From assembly GCF_039839785.1 (NCBI RefSeq), contig NZ_JBDOQT010000001.1, positions 1,736,001 to 1,800,000 of the forward strand: a DNA stretch of 64,000 nt, written 5' to 3'. A program made the translations under genes and the position numbers. Below are positions 1-8,375 of the stretch, in pieces. How positions within the stretch are numbered: the first letter of the stretch is position 1; each line of letters starts with the position of its first letter. Below the pieces are notes generated by a model. It was given only the letters and a program-made list of their open reading frames with translations. It was not told the DNA's origin and made no database searches. Origin of the DNA: Pelagibius sp. CAU 1746 (GTDB lineage Bacteria > Pseudomonadota > Alphaproteobacteria > Kiloniellales > Kiloniellaceae).

Positions 1-353
1 ACCGCGTCGCCGGCGGCGAAGTGCAGACCCGCGGCCAAGGCGGCGTCCTTGCCGAAGTTGCGCGATAGCCGCACCAAGCGAACCCGCGGAGCCCCCGCGG
101 TATGGGCGAGGATGCGCGCGACGGTGCCGTCGTTGCTGCCGTCGTCGATGAACACAATTTCGTGGTTGCCGTGCGGCGCGAGGCGGAGCAGCGCCTCTTC
201 GAGAGCCGGCCCCAGCTCCGCCATGAAGAGGTCGATGGCATCCTCTTCGTTGAACACCGGCACCAGCAGGGAAAGAGTCTTGTCGGGCCGCTGGAGGCGG
301 TGCCCCGTCTTCCCGATTGAGGGCGGCCTCCAGCGCTCTTGGGAAAGGGGCAT
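1..353 (-). CDS. Glycosyltransferase family 2, N-terminal part (runs off the window)
   Basis: The first 117 residues of a GT2 (GT-A fold) enzyme read leftward and leave the window. Visible landmarks are the opening strand LSLLVPVFNEED near residues 27-38 and FIDDGSNDGT near residue 70, which are the nucleotide-binding strands of the family. They are followed by VRLSRNFGKDAALAAGL near residue 96, the segment typical of DPM1/GtrB-like enzymes that transfer sugar from a nucleotide sugar to a polyprenyl phosphate. The catalytic and any C-terminal membrane parts are outside the window, so donor and acceptor cannot be assigned. The ATG at 353 is the first in frame. The acyl-CoA synthetase lies upstream on the same strand, 156 bases away, so shared transcription is possible but not shown. 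Confidence 0.85.
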   Translation of the reverse strand, partial: MPLSQERWRPPSIGKTGHRLQRPDKTLSLLVPVFNEEDAIDLFMAELGPALEEALLRLAPHGNHEIVFIDDGSNDGTVARILAHTAGAPRVRLVRLSRNFGKDAALAAGLHFAAGDA

Positions 354-509
354 CGCCGGACCTCCAGATTCCTTGCGCTAGAGCTTTGGAGCCTCAAGGA
401 ACTTTCCAAAGATCGGGTTAAGATATGCCGATGCAAACAACCTGTGGCGGCAAGGCCGAATCCAATGTCCCGGAGGTGTCGGCCGGGCGCCGGCCCCGCC
501 GGATTTTGC

Positions 510-2153
510 CTAGAGCCCCTTTGCTTTCTCGCGCAGGACGAACTTCTGGATCTTGCCGGTGGAGGTCTTGGGCAGGGGGCCGAAGACCACCTTCTTGGGC
601 GCCTTGAAGTGGGCCAGGCGGTCGCGGCAGAAGGTGATGATCTCCACCTCTTCGGCGCTCGCGCCCGGCTTCAGTTCGATGAAGGCGCAAGGGGTCTCGC
701 CCCACTTCTCGTCGGGCTTGGCGACCACCGCCGCGCCGGCGACGGCGGGGTGGCGGTAGAGCGCGTCCTGGATCTCGATGGAGGAGATGTTCTCGCCGCC
801 GGAAATGATGATGTCCTTGGAGCGGTCTTTCAGCTCGATGTAGCCGTCGGGATGCCAGACGGCGAGATCGCCGGTGTGGAACCAGCCGCCGTTGAAGGCC
901 TTCTCCGTGGCCGAGGGGTTCTTCAGATAGCCCTTCATCACCACGTTGCCGCGCATGAAGACCTCGCCCAGGGTCTGCCCGTCGCGCGGCACGGGTTCCA
1001 ACGTTTCGGCATCTGCGACCATGAGGCCTTCCAGCGCCGGGTAGTTCACGCCCTGGCGCGCCTTCATGGCCGCCTGCTTCTCGATGTCGAAGGCATCCCA
1101 CTCGCCGCGCCAGGCGCAGACCACGGCAGGGCCGTAGACTTCGGTCAGGCCGTAGACGTGGGTCACCTCGATGCCGGCGTCCTGCATGGCGGCCAGCACC
1201 GCGGCCGGCGGCGGCGCGGCGGCGGTCATGAACTTTACCTGCTGGCCGAAGTCGCGGCGCTCTTCCTCAGGGGCGTTCAGGAGCATCTGCATGACGATGG
1301 GTGCGCCGCACAGGTGGGTCACGCCGTGGTCGGCCAGGGCATCGTAGATGGCGGAAGCGCGTACCTGGCGCAGGCAGACGTGGGTGCCGGCCAGCGCGGT
1401 GACCGTCCAGGGAAAGCACCAGCCGTTGCAGTGGAACATCGGCAGGGTCCAGAGGTAGACCGGATGCGGGCCCATGCCCCAGACCTGGATGTTGCCGATG
1501 GCGTTCAGGTAGGCGCCGCGGTGGTGATAGACCACGCCCTTGGGGTCGCCGGTGGTGCCGGAGGTGTAGAGCAGGGAGAGCGACTCCCACTCGTCGTCGG
1601 GCAGGATCCAAGGGAAGTCGGGATCGCCCGTGGCGAGGAAGCTTTCGTAGTCGGTCTCGCCCAGCAGCTCGCCGCCCTCTCCCAGAGGGTCGTCGATGTC
1701 GATGACCAGGATCTCGCGCCCAGGGGCTTTGGCGATCTCGGCCAGGGCCTCCTTGATGACGGGCGAGAACTCGCGGTCGGTGATCAGCACCTTGGCTTCG
1801 CCGTGGTTCAGCATGAAGGCGATGGCCGCGGCGTCAAGGCGCACGTTGAGGGCGTTCAGCACCGCGCCGGCCGCCGGCACCCCGAAGTGCGCCTCCAGGC
1901 AGGGCGGCGTGTTGGGGGCCATCATGGCCACGGTGTCGCCGCGGCCGATGCCGCGTTTCGTGAGCGCCGAGGCGAGGCGCCGGCTGCGCTGATAGACCTC
2001 GGCCCAGGTATAGGCGCGATCGCCGTGGATGACCGCGCAGCGCTCCGGATAGACCGCGGCCGCGCGCGGCAGGAAGCTCAGGGGGCTGAGCGCCAGGTGA
2101 TTGGACGGTCCCCGGCCCAGGTCGCTTTCGAAGGGATTCACGCTGTCGCCCAT
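510..2153 (-). CDS. AMP-forming acyl-CoA synthetase (DmdB-like / medium-chain type)
   Basis: A complete 547-residue member of the ANL adenylating superfamily. It activates a carboxylic acid to an acyl-AMP and then an acyl-CoA. The P-loop-like motif LLYTSGTTGDPKGV lies near residue 190. GGENISSIEI marks the hinge into the C-terminal lid, and KTSTGKIQK near the end holds the catalytic lysine. The stretch from YHHRGAYLNA to FHCNGWCFPW is characteristic of the subfamily that includes methylmercaptopropionate-CoA ligases (DmdB) and medium-chain acyl-CoA synthetases. Substrate cannot be decided from sequence alone. The gene is monocistronic or leads into the glycosyltransferase downstream, and it is divergent from the chemoreceptor. 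The ATG at 2153 is preceded by a purine-rich stretch. Confidence 0.9.
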   Translation of the reverse strand: MGDSVNPFESDLGRGPSNHLALSPLSFLPRAAAVYPERCAVIHGDRAYTWAEVYQRSRRLASALTKRGIGRGDTVAMMAPNTPPCLEAHFGVPAAGAVLNALNVRLDAAAIAFMLNHGEAKVLITDREFSPVIKEALAEIAKAPGREILVIDIDDPLGEGGELLGETDYESFLATGDPDFPWILPDDEWESLSLLYTSGTTGDPKGVVYHHRGAYLNAIGNIQVWGMGPHPVYLWTLPMFHCNGWCFPWTVTALAGTHVCLRQVRASAIYDALADHGVTHLCGAPIVMQMLLNAPEEERRDFGQQVKFMTAAAPPPAAVLAAMQDAGIEVTHVYGLTEVYGPAVVCAWRGEWDAFDIEKQAAMKARQGVNYPALEGLMVADAETLEPVPRDGQTLGEVFMRGNVVMKGYLKNPSATEKAFNGGWFHTGDLAVWHPDGYIELKDRSKDIIISGGENISSIEIQDALYRHPAVAGAAVVAKPDEKWGETPCAFIELKPGASAEEVEIITFCRDRLAHFKAPKKVVFGPLPKTSTGKIQKFVLREKAKGL

Positions 2154-2430
2154 AGGTGCCGCCTGCTCCCTTGCAGGTGTTTTTCTCGCTGCTGCCCTGG
2201 AGGAGCAGAGGTAGCGCCTCGCCCTGAGGCGCGCAACTTACTTTGGCGCTTCCGTCTCACGCCCTTTGAGGTCCCAGGGGTTGTGTTTGGTCTATAAACG
2301 GAACCTTTAGACGCTAAGATCCCGTTTTTATGACATTTTCTGTTAATTCGTTACTGCTAAAAAGCAAACCTGCTTATTCAACGTATCCGTGAGCGGTGGG
2401 GACCGTCACGGCCACAGGAGTGACGACGCC

Positions 2431-4500
2431 ATGTCTGCTGGTTCTGGTCTGGCCTTCTTGCGCGGCCTAAGCGTAAAGGCGAAGATTCTCGGCTGTTTTT
2501 TGGCTCTGGCGATGCTGACGGGCGTTGCGGGCCTGCTGGGCGGCTGGACCGCCAACAGCATCGGTCAAGAGGGTGAGCGCGTGGGCGAACGGCTGGCGCC
2601 CTTGAGCGACGCCGCGATGGAGATCAAGTTGTCGGCCACCGAAGCCCATCTGATCTTCGAGGAGATCATGGCCGGCGACGCCGGCGAAGACATCCAGGCG
2701 GTGTGGGGTCTGCTCGACGACGCGCGATTCTATGCCAACGCCATCCTCAACGGCGGCGAGAACGAGGAAGGCCGCTTCTTCGCCAGCGAGGACCCGGTCG
2801 TGCGCGCCCACATCTCCAAGGTTCTTGAGAACCTCGACAGCTTCATCGCCGTGGCCGAGGAGCGCTATGCCTCGCTGAACGACAATCAGGGCGTCGGCAG
2901 CGGCGCCGACGAGCGCTTCGACGAGCTCTATGACGGCCTGCTGGCCGGCATCGGGGCGGGCGCCAATGAGGGCGTTCTGAGAGATGTGGCCGAGGCGCAG
3001 CGCCTCGCCGGCGAAGCGCGCTACCTGCTGGCCAACGGCCACCTGATGGTGGAAGAGGTCTTGGGCGGCGATGCCGGCGAGGACATCGCCGAAGCCACCG
3101 GCAACTTCGCCGAGGCCCAGGCGCTTGTCGCCAAACTGGGCGAAACCTACCGCATGGCCGGCGCCTCCGAGCTGCTGAGCGGCATCCAGGAGCTGAGCGA
3201 CCTCGCTACGTCCCGCTACCAGTCCAGCCTGGATGTCTCCGGCGCCGGCAGCGAAGCCGACGAGGTTTTCGACGCTTCTTTCGAGATTCTGATCGAAACG
3301 GCCGACGCCGCGGAGGAAGCGGTCCACCGTTCGATGGAACTGGGTCTGGAGACCTTGAGCGGCAACCGGAGCGATGGGGTCATCATGATCGTCATCGCCA
3401 CGCTGGCTTCCTTCATGGTGGCGGTGACGCTGGCGCTGGTCATGGGCCGTGTCATCTCCGGGCGTATCGGCCGCCTGTCCAGCGTCATGCAGCAGTTGGC
3501 CGAGGACGACTTCTCCGTCAGCGTGCCCTTCGCGGAGGACAAGGACGAGATCGGCGCCATGGCCGGCACCGTCGAGGTCTTCAAGCAGAACGGCGTGAAG
3601 GCGAAGGAACTCGCCGAGGCTCAGCAGAAGGAACAGGCCACCAAGGAAGCCCGCGCCAGGCAGATCGAGGACTTCTGCCAGAACTTCGACCAGAAGGCTG
3701 CGGCGGTGCTGCAGGCCGTCGCCACCTCCTGCGAGGAGATGCGCTCTGTCGCCCAGAAGATGAACGCGACGGCGGAGGAGACGGCGGAGAACGCCAAGCT
3801 GGTGACCAGCGCCGCCGAGGAGGCTTCCTCCAACGTGCAGACCGTGGCCTCCGGCGCCGAGGAGCTGTCTTCCTCGATCGGTGAAATCTCGCGCCAGGTC
3901 GCCCAGTCCAACGACTACACCACCAAAGCGGTGGCGGAGACCGAGAACATCACCGGACGGGTCAAGGGTCTGGACGACGCCGCACAGAAGATCGGCGACG
4001 TCATCGGCCTGATCCAGGACATCGCCGAGCAGACCAACCTGCTGGCCCTGAACGCCACCATCGAGGCGGCGCGCGCCGGCGAAGCCGGCAAGGGCTTCGC
4101 GGTCGTGGCCAGCGAGGTGAAGACTTTGGCGACGCAGACCGCCAAGGCGACGGAGGAGATCGCCCAGCAGATCGGCGGCATGCAGGACGCCACCGGCGGC
4201 ACCGTGTCCGCCATCGATGGCATCCGCGACATCATCGGCTCGATCAACGAGAACGCGGCGGCCATCGCCGCGGCGGTGGAGCAGCAGAACTCCGCCACCT
4301 CGGAAATCGCCCGCAACGTGCAGCAGGCGGCCGCCGGCACCAGCGAGGTCTCGGCCAACATCGGCGGCGTCAACGCGGGTGCGGCGCAGACCGGCGCCGC
4401 GGCTTCCCAGGTGCTCAGCGCCGCCGATGCCCTCTCGGCCCAGGCCGACGAGTTGCAGCGCGAGGTGCAGGACTTCCTGAACTCCGTGCGCGCCGCCTAG
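2431..4500 (+). CDS. Methyl-accepting chemotaxis protein with duplicated sensor module
   Basis: A 689-residue transmembrane chemoreceptor. TM1 spans about residues 18-40, the periplasmic helical sensor about 41-313, and TM2 about 315-341. A HAMP domain and the cytoplasmic coiled-coil signalling domain follow. The hairpin tip is the near-invariant [20 protein letters not shown] around residue 530, the site that contacts CheA/CheW. The sensor region contains two related halves: [16 protein letters not shown] near 73 and [16 protein letters not shown] near 204, each followed by a GSGADE-like or GSEADE-like segment. This gives a tandem helical-bundle layout like helical bimodular domains. The ATG at 2431 is chosen over an upstream GTG at 2389 because AGGAG lies 10 bases before it. 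No che genes are nearby, so it is an orphan receptor. Ligand is unknown. Confidence 0.92.
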   Translation: MSAGSGLAFLRGLSVKAKILGCFLALAMLTGVAGLLGGWTANSIGQEGERVGERLAPLSDAAMEIKLSATEAHLIFEEIMAGDAGEDIQAVWGLLDDARFYANAILNGGENEEGRFFASEDPVVRAHISKVLENLDSFIAVAEERYASLNDNQGVGSGADERFDELYDGLLAGIGAGANEGVLRDVAEAQRLAGEARYLLANGHLMVEEVLGGDAGEDIAEATGNFAEAQALVAKLGETYRMAGASELLSGIQELSDLATSRYQSSLDVSGAGSEADEVFDASFEILIETADAAEEAVHRSMELGLETLSGNRSDGVIMIVIATLASFMVAVTLALVMGRVISGRIGRLSSVMQQLAEDDFSVSVPFAEDKDEIGAMAGTVEVFKQNGVKAKELAEAQQKEQATKEARARQIEDFCQNFDQKAAAVLQAVATSCEEMRSVAQKMNATAEETAENAKLVTSAAEEASSNVQTVASGAEELSSSIGEISRQVAQSNDYTTKAVAETENITGRVKGLDDAAQKIGDVIGLIQDIAEQTNLLALNATIEAARAGEAGKGFAVVASEVKTLATQTAKATEEIAQQIGGMQDATGGTVSAIDGIRDIIGSINENAAAIAAAVEQQNSATSEIARNVQQAAAGTSEVSANIGGVNAGAAQTGAAASQVLSAADALSAQADELQREVQDFLNSVRAA

Positions 4501-4591
4501 GCCGACACCCAAACTTCCGTTTCCCCTGCGCCGTCTCGGGCGGGCCCGGCCGGGCTTCCTCCGAGGCGGCGCAACTTTCTTTGCGCTTCAC

Positions 4592-4621
4592 GGCCGCGAT
4601 CTTTCGCGATCGGTCTTTTTT
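4592..4621 (+). terminator. Probable rho-independent terminator of the chemoreceptor gene
   Basis: A short hairpin with stem CGCGA / TCGCG and a four-base loop, extended by a bulged GGCC/GGTC pairing, is followed by six T. It lies 92 bases after the chemoreceptor stop. A second weak hairpin (GCGCAA / TTTGCGC) precedes it at 4569-4586. The stem is short, so confidence is moderate. Confidence 0.5.
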
Positions 4622-5010
4622 CGCCTCGTCTACAGGTTCCGGTTGATTTTCGACTCCGGCCTGGCCTATACCCCGCCTCCCGGACGCACTCCCGCGCCGG
4701 ATTACGCGAAACGGAAACCCGATGACCTTTATGGATCGTCACATAAGCCCCGACGAAAGGGCCAACACAGACCGGGTCTAGAGCCCGCGGTTTCCGCGCG
4801 ACTCCTGCCCCGGCGAATACGACACGGAGGCAGGAAAGAAATGAGATCACTCGAGACATAAAAGACGAACGGCATCCCTCGCGAGAGGATCAGGAGCCCT
4901 ATTCGTTTGGTACTTGGCAGACCGCTCTATGGTCCGGGTTCCGTAGGCCCGGCCGGCGCGCTGGACGTTCGTAATGCGTCCTGCGTGTGTCGAGCAATAG
5001 GTACCTTAGC
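4622..5010. other. Intergenic stretch without a recognisable gene
   Basis: About 390 bases between the chemoreceptor terminator and the tRNA pair. No open frame here has both a ribosome binding site and protein-like composition. The only neat short frame is a 19-codon ATG frame at 4722-4781 with no clear ribosome binding site. The last 120 bases before the tRNAs presumably hold their promoter, but no convincing -35/-10 pair could be picked out. Confidence 0.5.
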
Positions 5011-5011
5011 G

Positions 5012-5087
5012 GCCGAACTAGCTCAGCGGTGAGAGCACCGGATTGTCGATTCGGGGGTCACGGGTTCGATTCCCGTGTTCGGCCCCA
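5012..5087 (+). tRNA. tRNA with GUC anticodon (Asp) on a tRNA-His-like body
   Basis: A full cloverleaf can be drawn. Acceptor 5012-5018 pairs perfectly with 5077-5083. The D arm is GCTC/GAGC with an eight-base loop. The anticodon arm is CCGGA/TTCGG with loop TTGTCGA, giving anticodon GTC at 5045-5047. The T arm is ACGGG/CCCGT with loop TTCGATT. CCA is encoded at 5085-5087. The anticodon says aspartate. However, base 73 is C and the base before position 1 is G, making the extra G-1:C73 pair that marks tRNA-His. The anticodon arm also differs from the usual alphaproteobacterial tRNA-His arm (CCGGATTGTGATTCCGG) by one inserted and one missing C. Isotype by anticodon and isotype by body therefore conflict. 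It could be a phage-type tRNA or a damaged tRNA-His. Confidence 0.75.
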
Positions 5088-5161
5088 TGGATGTAGCTCA
5101 GTTAGGTTAGAGCGCTAGACTTGGACTCTAGTTGTCGCGGGTTCGATTCCCGCCATCAACT
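5087..5161 (+). tRNA. tRNA with UGG anticodon (Pro), weak acceptor stem
   Basis: D arm GCTC/GAGC with a ten-base loop, anticodon arm CTAGA/TCTAG with loop CTTGGAC (anticodon TGG at 5122-5124), and T arm GCGGG/CCCGC with loop TTCGATT are all well formed. The acceptor stem is not: the inner four pairs (GATG/CATC) form, pair 2:71 forms, and pairs 1:72 and 3:70 are mismatched. Base 73 is T and no CCA is encoded. Its first base coincides with the last base of the CCA of the preceding tRNA, so the two genes abut with no spacer. It is unlike the normal proline tRNA of this group and may be a foreign or decaying gene. Confidence 0.6.
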
Positions 5162-5595
5162 CGGCCTGATAAGCCGACTCAGCCTCAAAAGCTGATCCGA
5201 AACGAAGGATGCCGGAAGAGCGCCAGGCCCCGTCTGGAATCGTAGCGTGCCGCTTCGGCGGTGCGCCGCGGCGAAGGGCAGGGGCCAGGCGGCGGTTCGC
5301 TTCCGCGCGTCCCCACCGCGCTCTCCGACGCTGCCCGCAAGGACCTTCGGCACGCCCTTTCCGCATTTTCGGGAAGGGAACCCCGAGGGTCCCGCGCGGG
5401 CGGGGGGGGGAGAGGGCCGGGGCCGTCCAGCAGCCGGCGTCGGGGCTCTTCCGGTGTTCCTCAACCGATATTTTTTAGGAGCATTCCGGCCCCCGAAGCG
5501 GGGCGAAAAACATAAACAAGCAATGCTCCGATCCCTCGCGGGACAACCACAGAAGAAGAGAAGAGAGAAGAGAAAAAGAAGAAAGGAACAGACCG
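5162..5595. other. Long G+C-rich upstream region of the slipin gene
   Basis: No gene is supported in these 434 bases. The region contains a run of ten G at about 5401-5410 and, immediately before the slipin start, a purine-only tract of AGAAG/AGAGA-like repeats at about 5552-5590. The tract ends in the ribosome binding site AAAGGAA (5582-5588). It may be a long untranslated leader. No transcription start could be assigned. Confidence 0.5.
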
Positions 5596-6723
5596 ATGGT
5601 TTTCAAGACCGAGAAGATCGCGGACTACGAGCTCGGTCTCCTCTACCGGGACCGGGCCTTCCAGAAGGTGCTGGCGCCGGGCGTGTACCGCTTCCTGCCG
5701 GGCCGGGCGGAGATCGAGGTCGTGAAGCTCGACCTGCGGGCCCTGCCGGTTCGCGACGCGGCCCTGGCGGCGCTCTACCTGACCCACCCCCAGGTGGTCG
5801 AGGCGCACTTCCTCGTCGCCGACATGGGGGATGGCGATCTGGGCATCGTCACCGCCGACGGCAAGCTGGCCGGACTGGTGGCGCCGCGCAGCGTGGCGTT
5901 CTACGCCAAGGCGCTGCGGCAGGTGAAGCTGGAGGTGGTCGACGCGGCCACCGCCTTCGAGCTGCCGGAGCGGCTGGTCGGCCCTTTGGCGCGGCTGGGC
6001 GCGAAGGATCTGGTGGCAGTGGTTGAGGTGGTCTCCGACCACGTCGGCCTGCTCTACCTGGACGGCGTGCTGCAGAAGCAGCTGAAGCCGGGGCGCTATG
6101 CCTTCGTGAAGGCGCTGCACCGGGTCGACGTGGCCTCCTTCGATCTGCGGCTGCAGACCTTGGAGGTGACCGGCCAGGAGCTGCTGACCAAGGACCGGGT
6201 CGGCCTGCGGGCCAACCTGACCGCCGTCTTCAGGATCGTCGATCCGCTGAAGGCGGTCGCCCTGACCAGCGACCTGAAGGACTTCCTCTACAAGGAGCTT
6301 CAGTTCGCGCTGCGTCAGGTCATCGGCACCCGGACCCTGGAGCAGGTGCTCGGCGACAAGCTGGGCATCAACCAGGCGATCGAGGCGCTGGTGCTGCCCA
6401 AGCTGGGTGACGCGGGCCTTGCGGTGCCCTCCGTCGGTGTGAAGGACATCATCCTGCCCGGAGACGTGCGGGAGCTGATGAACCGGGTCATCGAGGCGGA
6501 GAAGACCGCCCAGGCCAACGTCATCAAGCGGCGTGAGGAGACCGCGGCCACGCGGTCCCTGCTGAACACCGCCAAGCTGATGGAGGACAACCCCATCCTC
6601 CTGCGGCTGAAGGAGCTCGAGGCGCTTGAGAAGGTGTCCGAGAAGTTCGGCAACGTCGTCGTCACCAACGGTGTCGAGGGCGTTCTGCAGGATCTGGTGC
6701 GGATCCGGCCCAAGGGTGCCTAG
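5596..6723 (+). CDS. Slipin / stomatin-like SPFH (band 7) protein with duplicated N-terminal motif
   Basis: A 375-residue SPFH-domain protein. The family forms membrane-associated oligomeric scaffolds. The band-7 core lies in the second half: DLRLQTLEVTGQELLTKDRV near 197, RANLTAVFRIVDP near 218, then the helical segment ending IEAEKTAQANVIKRREETAA near 300. The N-terminal unit DYELGLLYRDRAFQKVLAPG (about 10-29) is repeated as DHVGLLYLDGVLQKQLKPG (about 150-168). The first third therefore looks like a degenerate copy of the start of the domain. No clear N-terminal transmembrane helix is visible, unlike classical stomatins. The start ATG follows AAAGGAA by seven bases. It is transcribed alone and closed by the terminator at 6773. 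Confidence 0.85.
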   Translation: MVFKTEKIADYELGLLYRDRAFQKVLAPGVYRFLPGRAEIEVVKLDLRALPVRDAALAALYLTHPQVVEAHFLVADMGDGDLGIVTADGKLAGLVAPRSVAFYAKALRQVKLEVVDAATAFELPERLVGPLARLGAKDLVAVVEVVSDHVGLLYLDGVLQKQLKPGRYAFVKALHRVDVASFDLRLQTLEVTGQELLTKDRVGLRANLTAVFRIVDPLKAVALTSDLKDFLYKELQFALRQVIGTRTLEQVLGDKLGINQAIEALVLPKLGDAGLAVPSVGVKDIILPGDVRELMNRVIEAEKTAQANVIKRREETAATRSLLNTAKLMEDNPILLRLKELEALEKVSEKFGNVVVTNGVEGVLQDLVRIRPKGA

Positions 6724-6772
6724 GCACGCGAAGGCCGGCGATCCACTGGACTGCCGCCCCGGGGCTTAAGAA

Positions 6773-6822
6773 GGGGCCGGTGCCATCCAACGATGGGTGG
6801 TTCCGGCCCCGCTTTCTTTTTC
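6773..6822 (+). terminator. Rho-independent terminator after the slipin gene
   Basis: Stem GGGGCCGG / CCGGCCCC with an inner arm (GCCATCC / GGGTGG-like) is followed by a T-rich tail (GCTTTCTTTTT). It is 50 bases downstream of the slipin stop and fits that gene well. Confidence 0.85.
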
Positions 6823-6840
6823 CGCTCCCCGTTCCGCAGT

Positions 6841-6882
6841 TCCCCTCCCCCTTGACGGGGGAGGGTTAGGGAGGGGGTGGGG
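6841..6882. repeat. Dispersed palindrome, family A (CCCTCCCCC-TTGA-GGGGGAGGG type)
   Basis: A small palindrome (CCTCCCCC, loop TTGAC, GGGGGAGG) followed by the tail GTTAGGGAGGGGGTGG. Closely similar copies occur at 18383-18421, 18450-18489, 20417-20458 and 20483-20523, with a weaker one at 8300-8325, always between genes. This is a REP-like intergenic repeat of the kind common in alphaproteobacteria. Confidence 0.8.
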
Positions 6883-6901
6883 CGGCAGACTCGTTGTCTG
6901 G

Positions 6902-7594
6902 CTACGCCCAGGTCAGCACGAAGAGGCCGGCGAAGATCACCGGCACCAGCGTCAGAGCCGCGACGATCAGCACCGGATAGCCGAAGACGGCGATGCCCGC
7001 GGCCAGCAGCAGGAAGCAGTTGAAGGCCAAGAAGGCCTTGGCGCTGGCGCGGCCGTGAACGGCGTCCTTCAGCAGCCAGCCGGCGACAGGCACGGCGTAG
7101 AGCGCGCGCAAGGCGGAGCTGCCCAGGGCCTTGAGGCCCGTGCCGCGATTGCGGGGAGCGGCGGCGGCCTTGGCGCGCAGGCGGTGGCGGTCCTGCGTGC
7201 GCGCCTTCTCGCCGAAGCGGATGGCGAAGAAGATCAGCGCGCCGACAACCGGCGGCAGGGCCAGCAGGGCGGGGGCCAGCCCTTCCGCCGCCAGGATCGG
7301 CACGCTGGCGAGGCTGCCGAGCAGCGAGATCCAGGGCAGGGCGGCGATGGTGAGGCGCACGGCCGTGTTGCGCGGGCGCGCGAACTCGTCGGCGCCGCTC
7401 ATGGAGTTGGCGAGGAAGCCGAGGTTCACCAGGAAGAACCAGGCCAAGAGCGGCAGGCAGACGGCGGTCAGCGCCGCCACCAGCGGCAGGTCCAGGTTGC
7501 GGGTCGAGCCCGGCAGGATGGTCAGGTCCAGGCCCAGCCACACCGCGAAGGGCAGCAGCATGAAGAGGCCGATGAGGTAGGGAAGATGACGCAT
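6902..7594 (-). CDS. Integral membrane protein of unknown function
   Basis: A 230-residue protein with about six or seven hydrophobic segments. They start at YLIGLFMLLPFAVWLGL near residue 6 and LPLVAALTAVCLPLLAWFFL near 33, then one near 80-100, one near 105-125 and a closing pair near 185-230. A basic cytoplasmic loop rich in R/K lies near residue 125-150. It resembles no family I can name. The ATG at 7594 is used because the first hydrophobic segment starts directly after it. No good ribosome binding site is visible, so an upstream start at 7717 cannot be excluded. It converges on the slipin gene, separated by terminator and repeat A. Confidence 0.6.
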   Translation of the reverse strand: MRHLPYLIGLFMLLPFAVWLGLDLTILPGSTRNLDLPLVAALTAVCLPLLAWFFLVNLGFLANSMSGADEFARPRNTAVRLTIAALPWISLLGSLASVPILAAEGLAPALLALPPVVGALIFFAIRFGEKARTQDRHRLRAKAAAAPRNRGTGLKALGSSALRALYAVPVAGWLLKDAVHGRASAKAFLAFNCFLLLAAGIAVFGYPVLIVAALTLVPVIFAGLFVLTWA

Positions 7595-7852
7595 GGGGAG
7601 GGGGTCCAGCCTTGCAGTTGGGGGGATCGGTTTTTGTTGTTCTGATGTGCCAGTCAGGTGCCCCGGATATAGGGCCTGCCCCCCGCGCGATCGACTTGCA
7701 AAGGTGTCGCAGGGCATTTTGCCGCACCGCGGTAAGTTGCCGCAGAGGCTGGGTTTTTGCCCATCGCTGCCGCCCTGGGCTGAAGCGTGCTAGCGTCGTC
7801 CGCGCGCTGGTTGCGCTAAGGCCCAAGCTCATTGACTGCCGGGAGCACCGCC

Positions 7853-8292
7853 ATGCCCAAGATCGACCTCGCCGCCGTGCCGCAGCACCGGGGCGCGGGC
7901 TATCCGCCGCCCTGCGCCGGGCGCCTGCGCCAGCGCCTCGGCGATGCCGGGGGGCTCAGCGACTTCGGGGTGAACCTCATGCGTCTGCCGCCGGGCAACT
8001 GGTCGAGCCAGCGCCACTGCACAGCCACGAGGACGAGTTCGTCTTCGTGCTGGAAGGTGAGGTGGTCCTGGTCGAGGACGGCGGCGAGACGCTGCTCGGC
8101 GCCGGCGACTGCGCGGCCTTCCCCAAGGGCTCGGGCGACGGCCATCACCTGATCAACAGGTCGCAGGCCGTGGCGGTCTACCTCGACGTCGGCTCGCGGC
8201 AGCCCGACGACCTCACCACCTGCGCCGACATCGACATGAAGAGCGCCAACGCCGACGGCCGCTTCGTCCATAAGGACGGCACGCCCTATTGA
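7853..8292 (+). pseudogene. Cupin-domain protein, interrupted by a one-base frameshift
   Basis: Reading from the ATG at 7853 gives MPKIDLAAVPQHRGAGYPPP... up to ...PGNWSSQRH. At 8015-8022 the frame breaks. The continuation HSHEDEFVFVLEGEVVLVED, and then the rest of a conserved-barrel cupin ending GRFVHKDGTPY, is one frame over. The family normally has a Trp between the two His (RHWHSxEDEFVYVLEGE). Here CAC-TG-CAC is seen where CAC-TGG-CAC is expected, so one G is missing after 8019. Restoring it gives a 146-residue single-domain cupin with metal-binding His/His/Glu and a later His (GDGHHLINRS). It is either a sequencing error or a recent inactivation. Confidence 0.8.
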
Positions 8293-8299
8293 CGGTATT

Positions 8300-8325
8300 C
8301 CCCTCTCCCTTCAAGGGGAAAGGGG
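8300..8325. repeat. Dispersed palindrome, family A-like copy
   Basis: CCCCTCTCCCTTCAAGGGGAAAGGGG immediately follows the cupin stop and is a shorter, diverged version of the family A palindrome. It lies in the 83-base gap between two convergent genes and may also act as a terminator stem. Confidence 0.5.
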
Positions 8326-8375
8326 TAAACCTAACAGCCTCTCTTCTCTGTGAGAGAGGGCCGTCCTGAAGCGCC

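Noticed and set aside
339-2297. Very long open frames antisense to the acyl-CoA synthetase and to most other high-G+C genes
   Set aside because: Shadow frames caused by third-position G+C bias; composition (Arg/Gly/His/Val-rich) is not protein-like and the real gene on the other strand has full family motifs.
2299-2330. GGAAC ... CGTT pair resembling a general stress (EcfG) promoter before the chemoreceptor
   Set aside because: The spacing is 18 bases where 16-17 is expected, and there is no supporting context; it could be chance.
4722-4781. Short 19-codon frame MTFMDRHISPDERANTDRV
   Set aside because: No ribosome binding site and no known family; too short to support.
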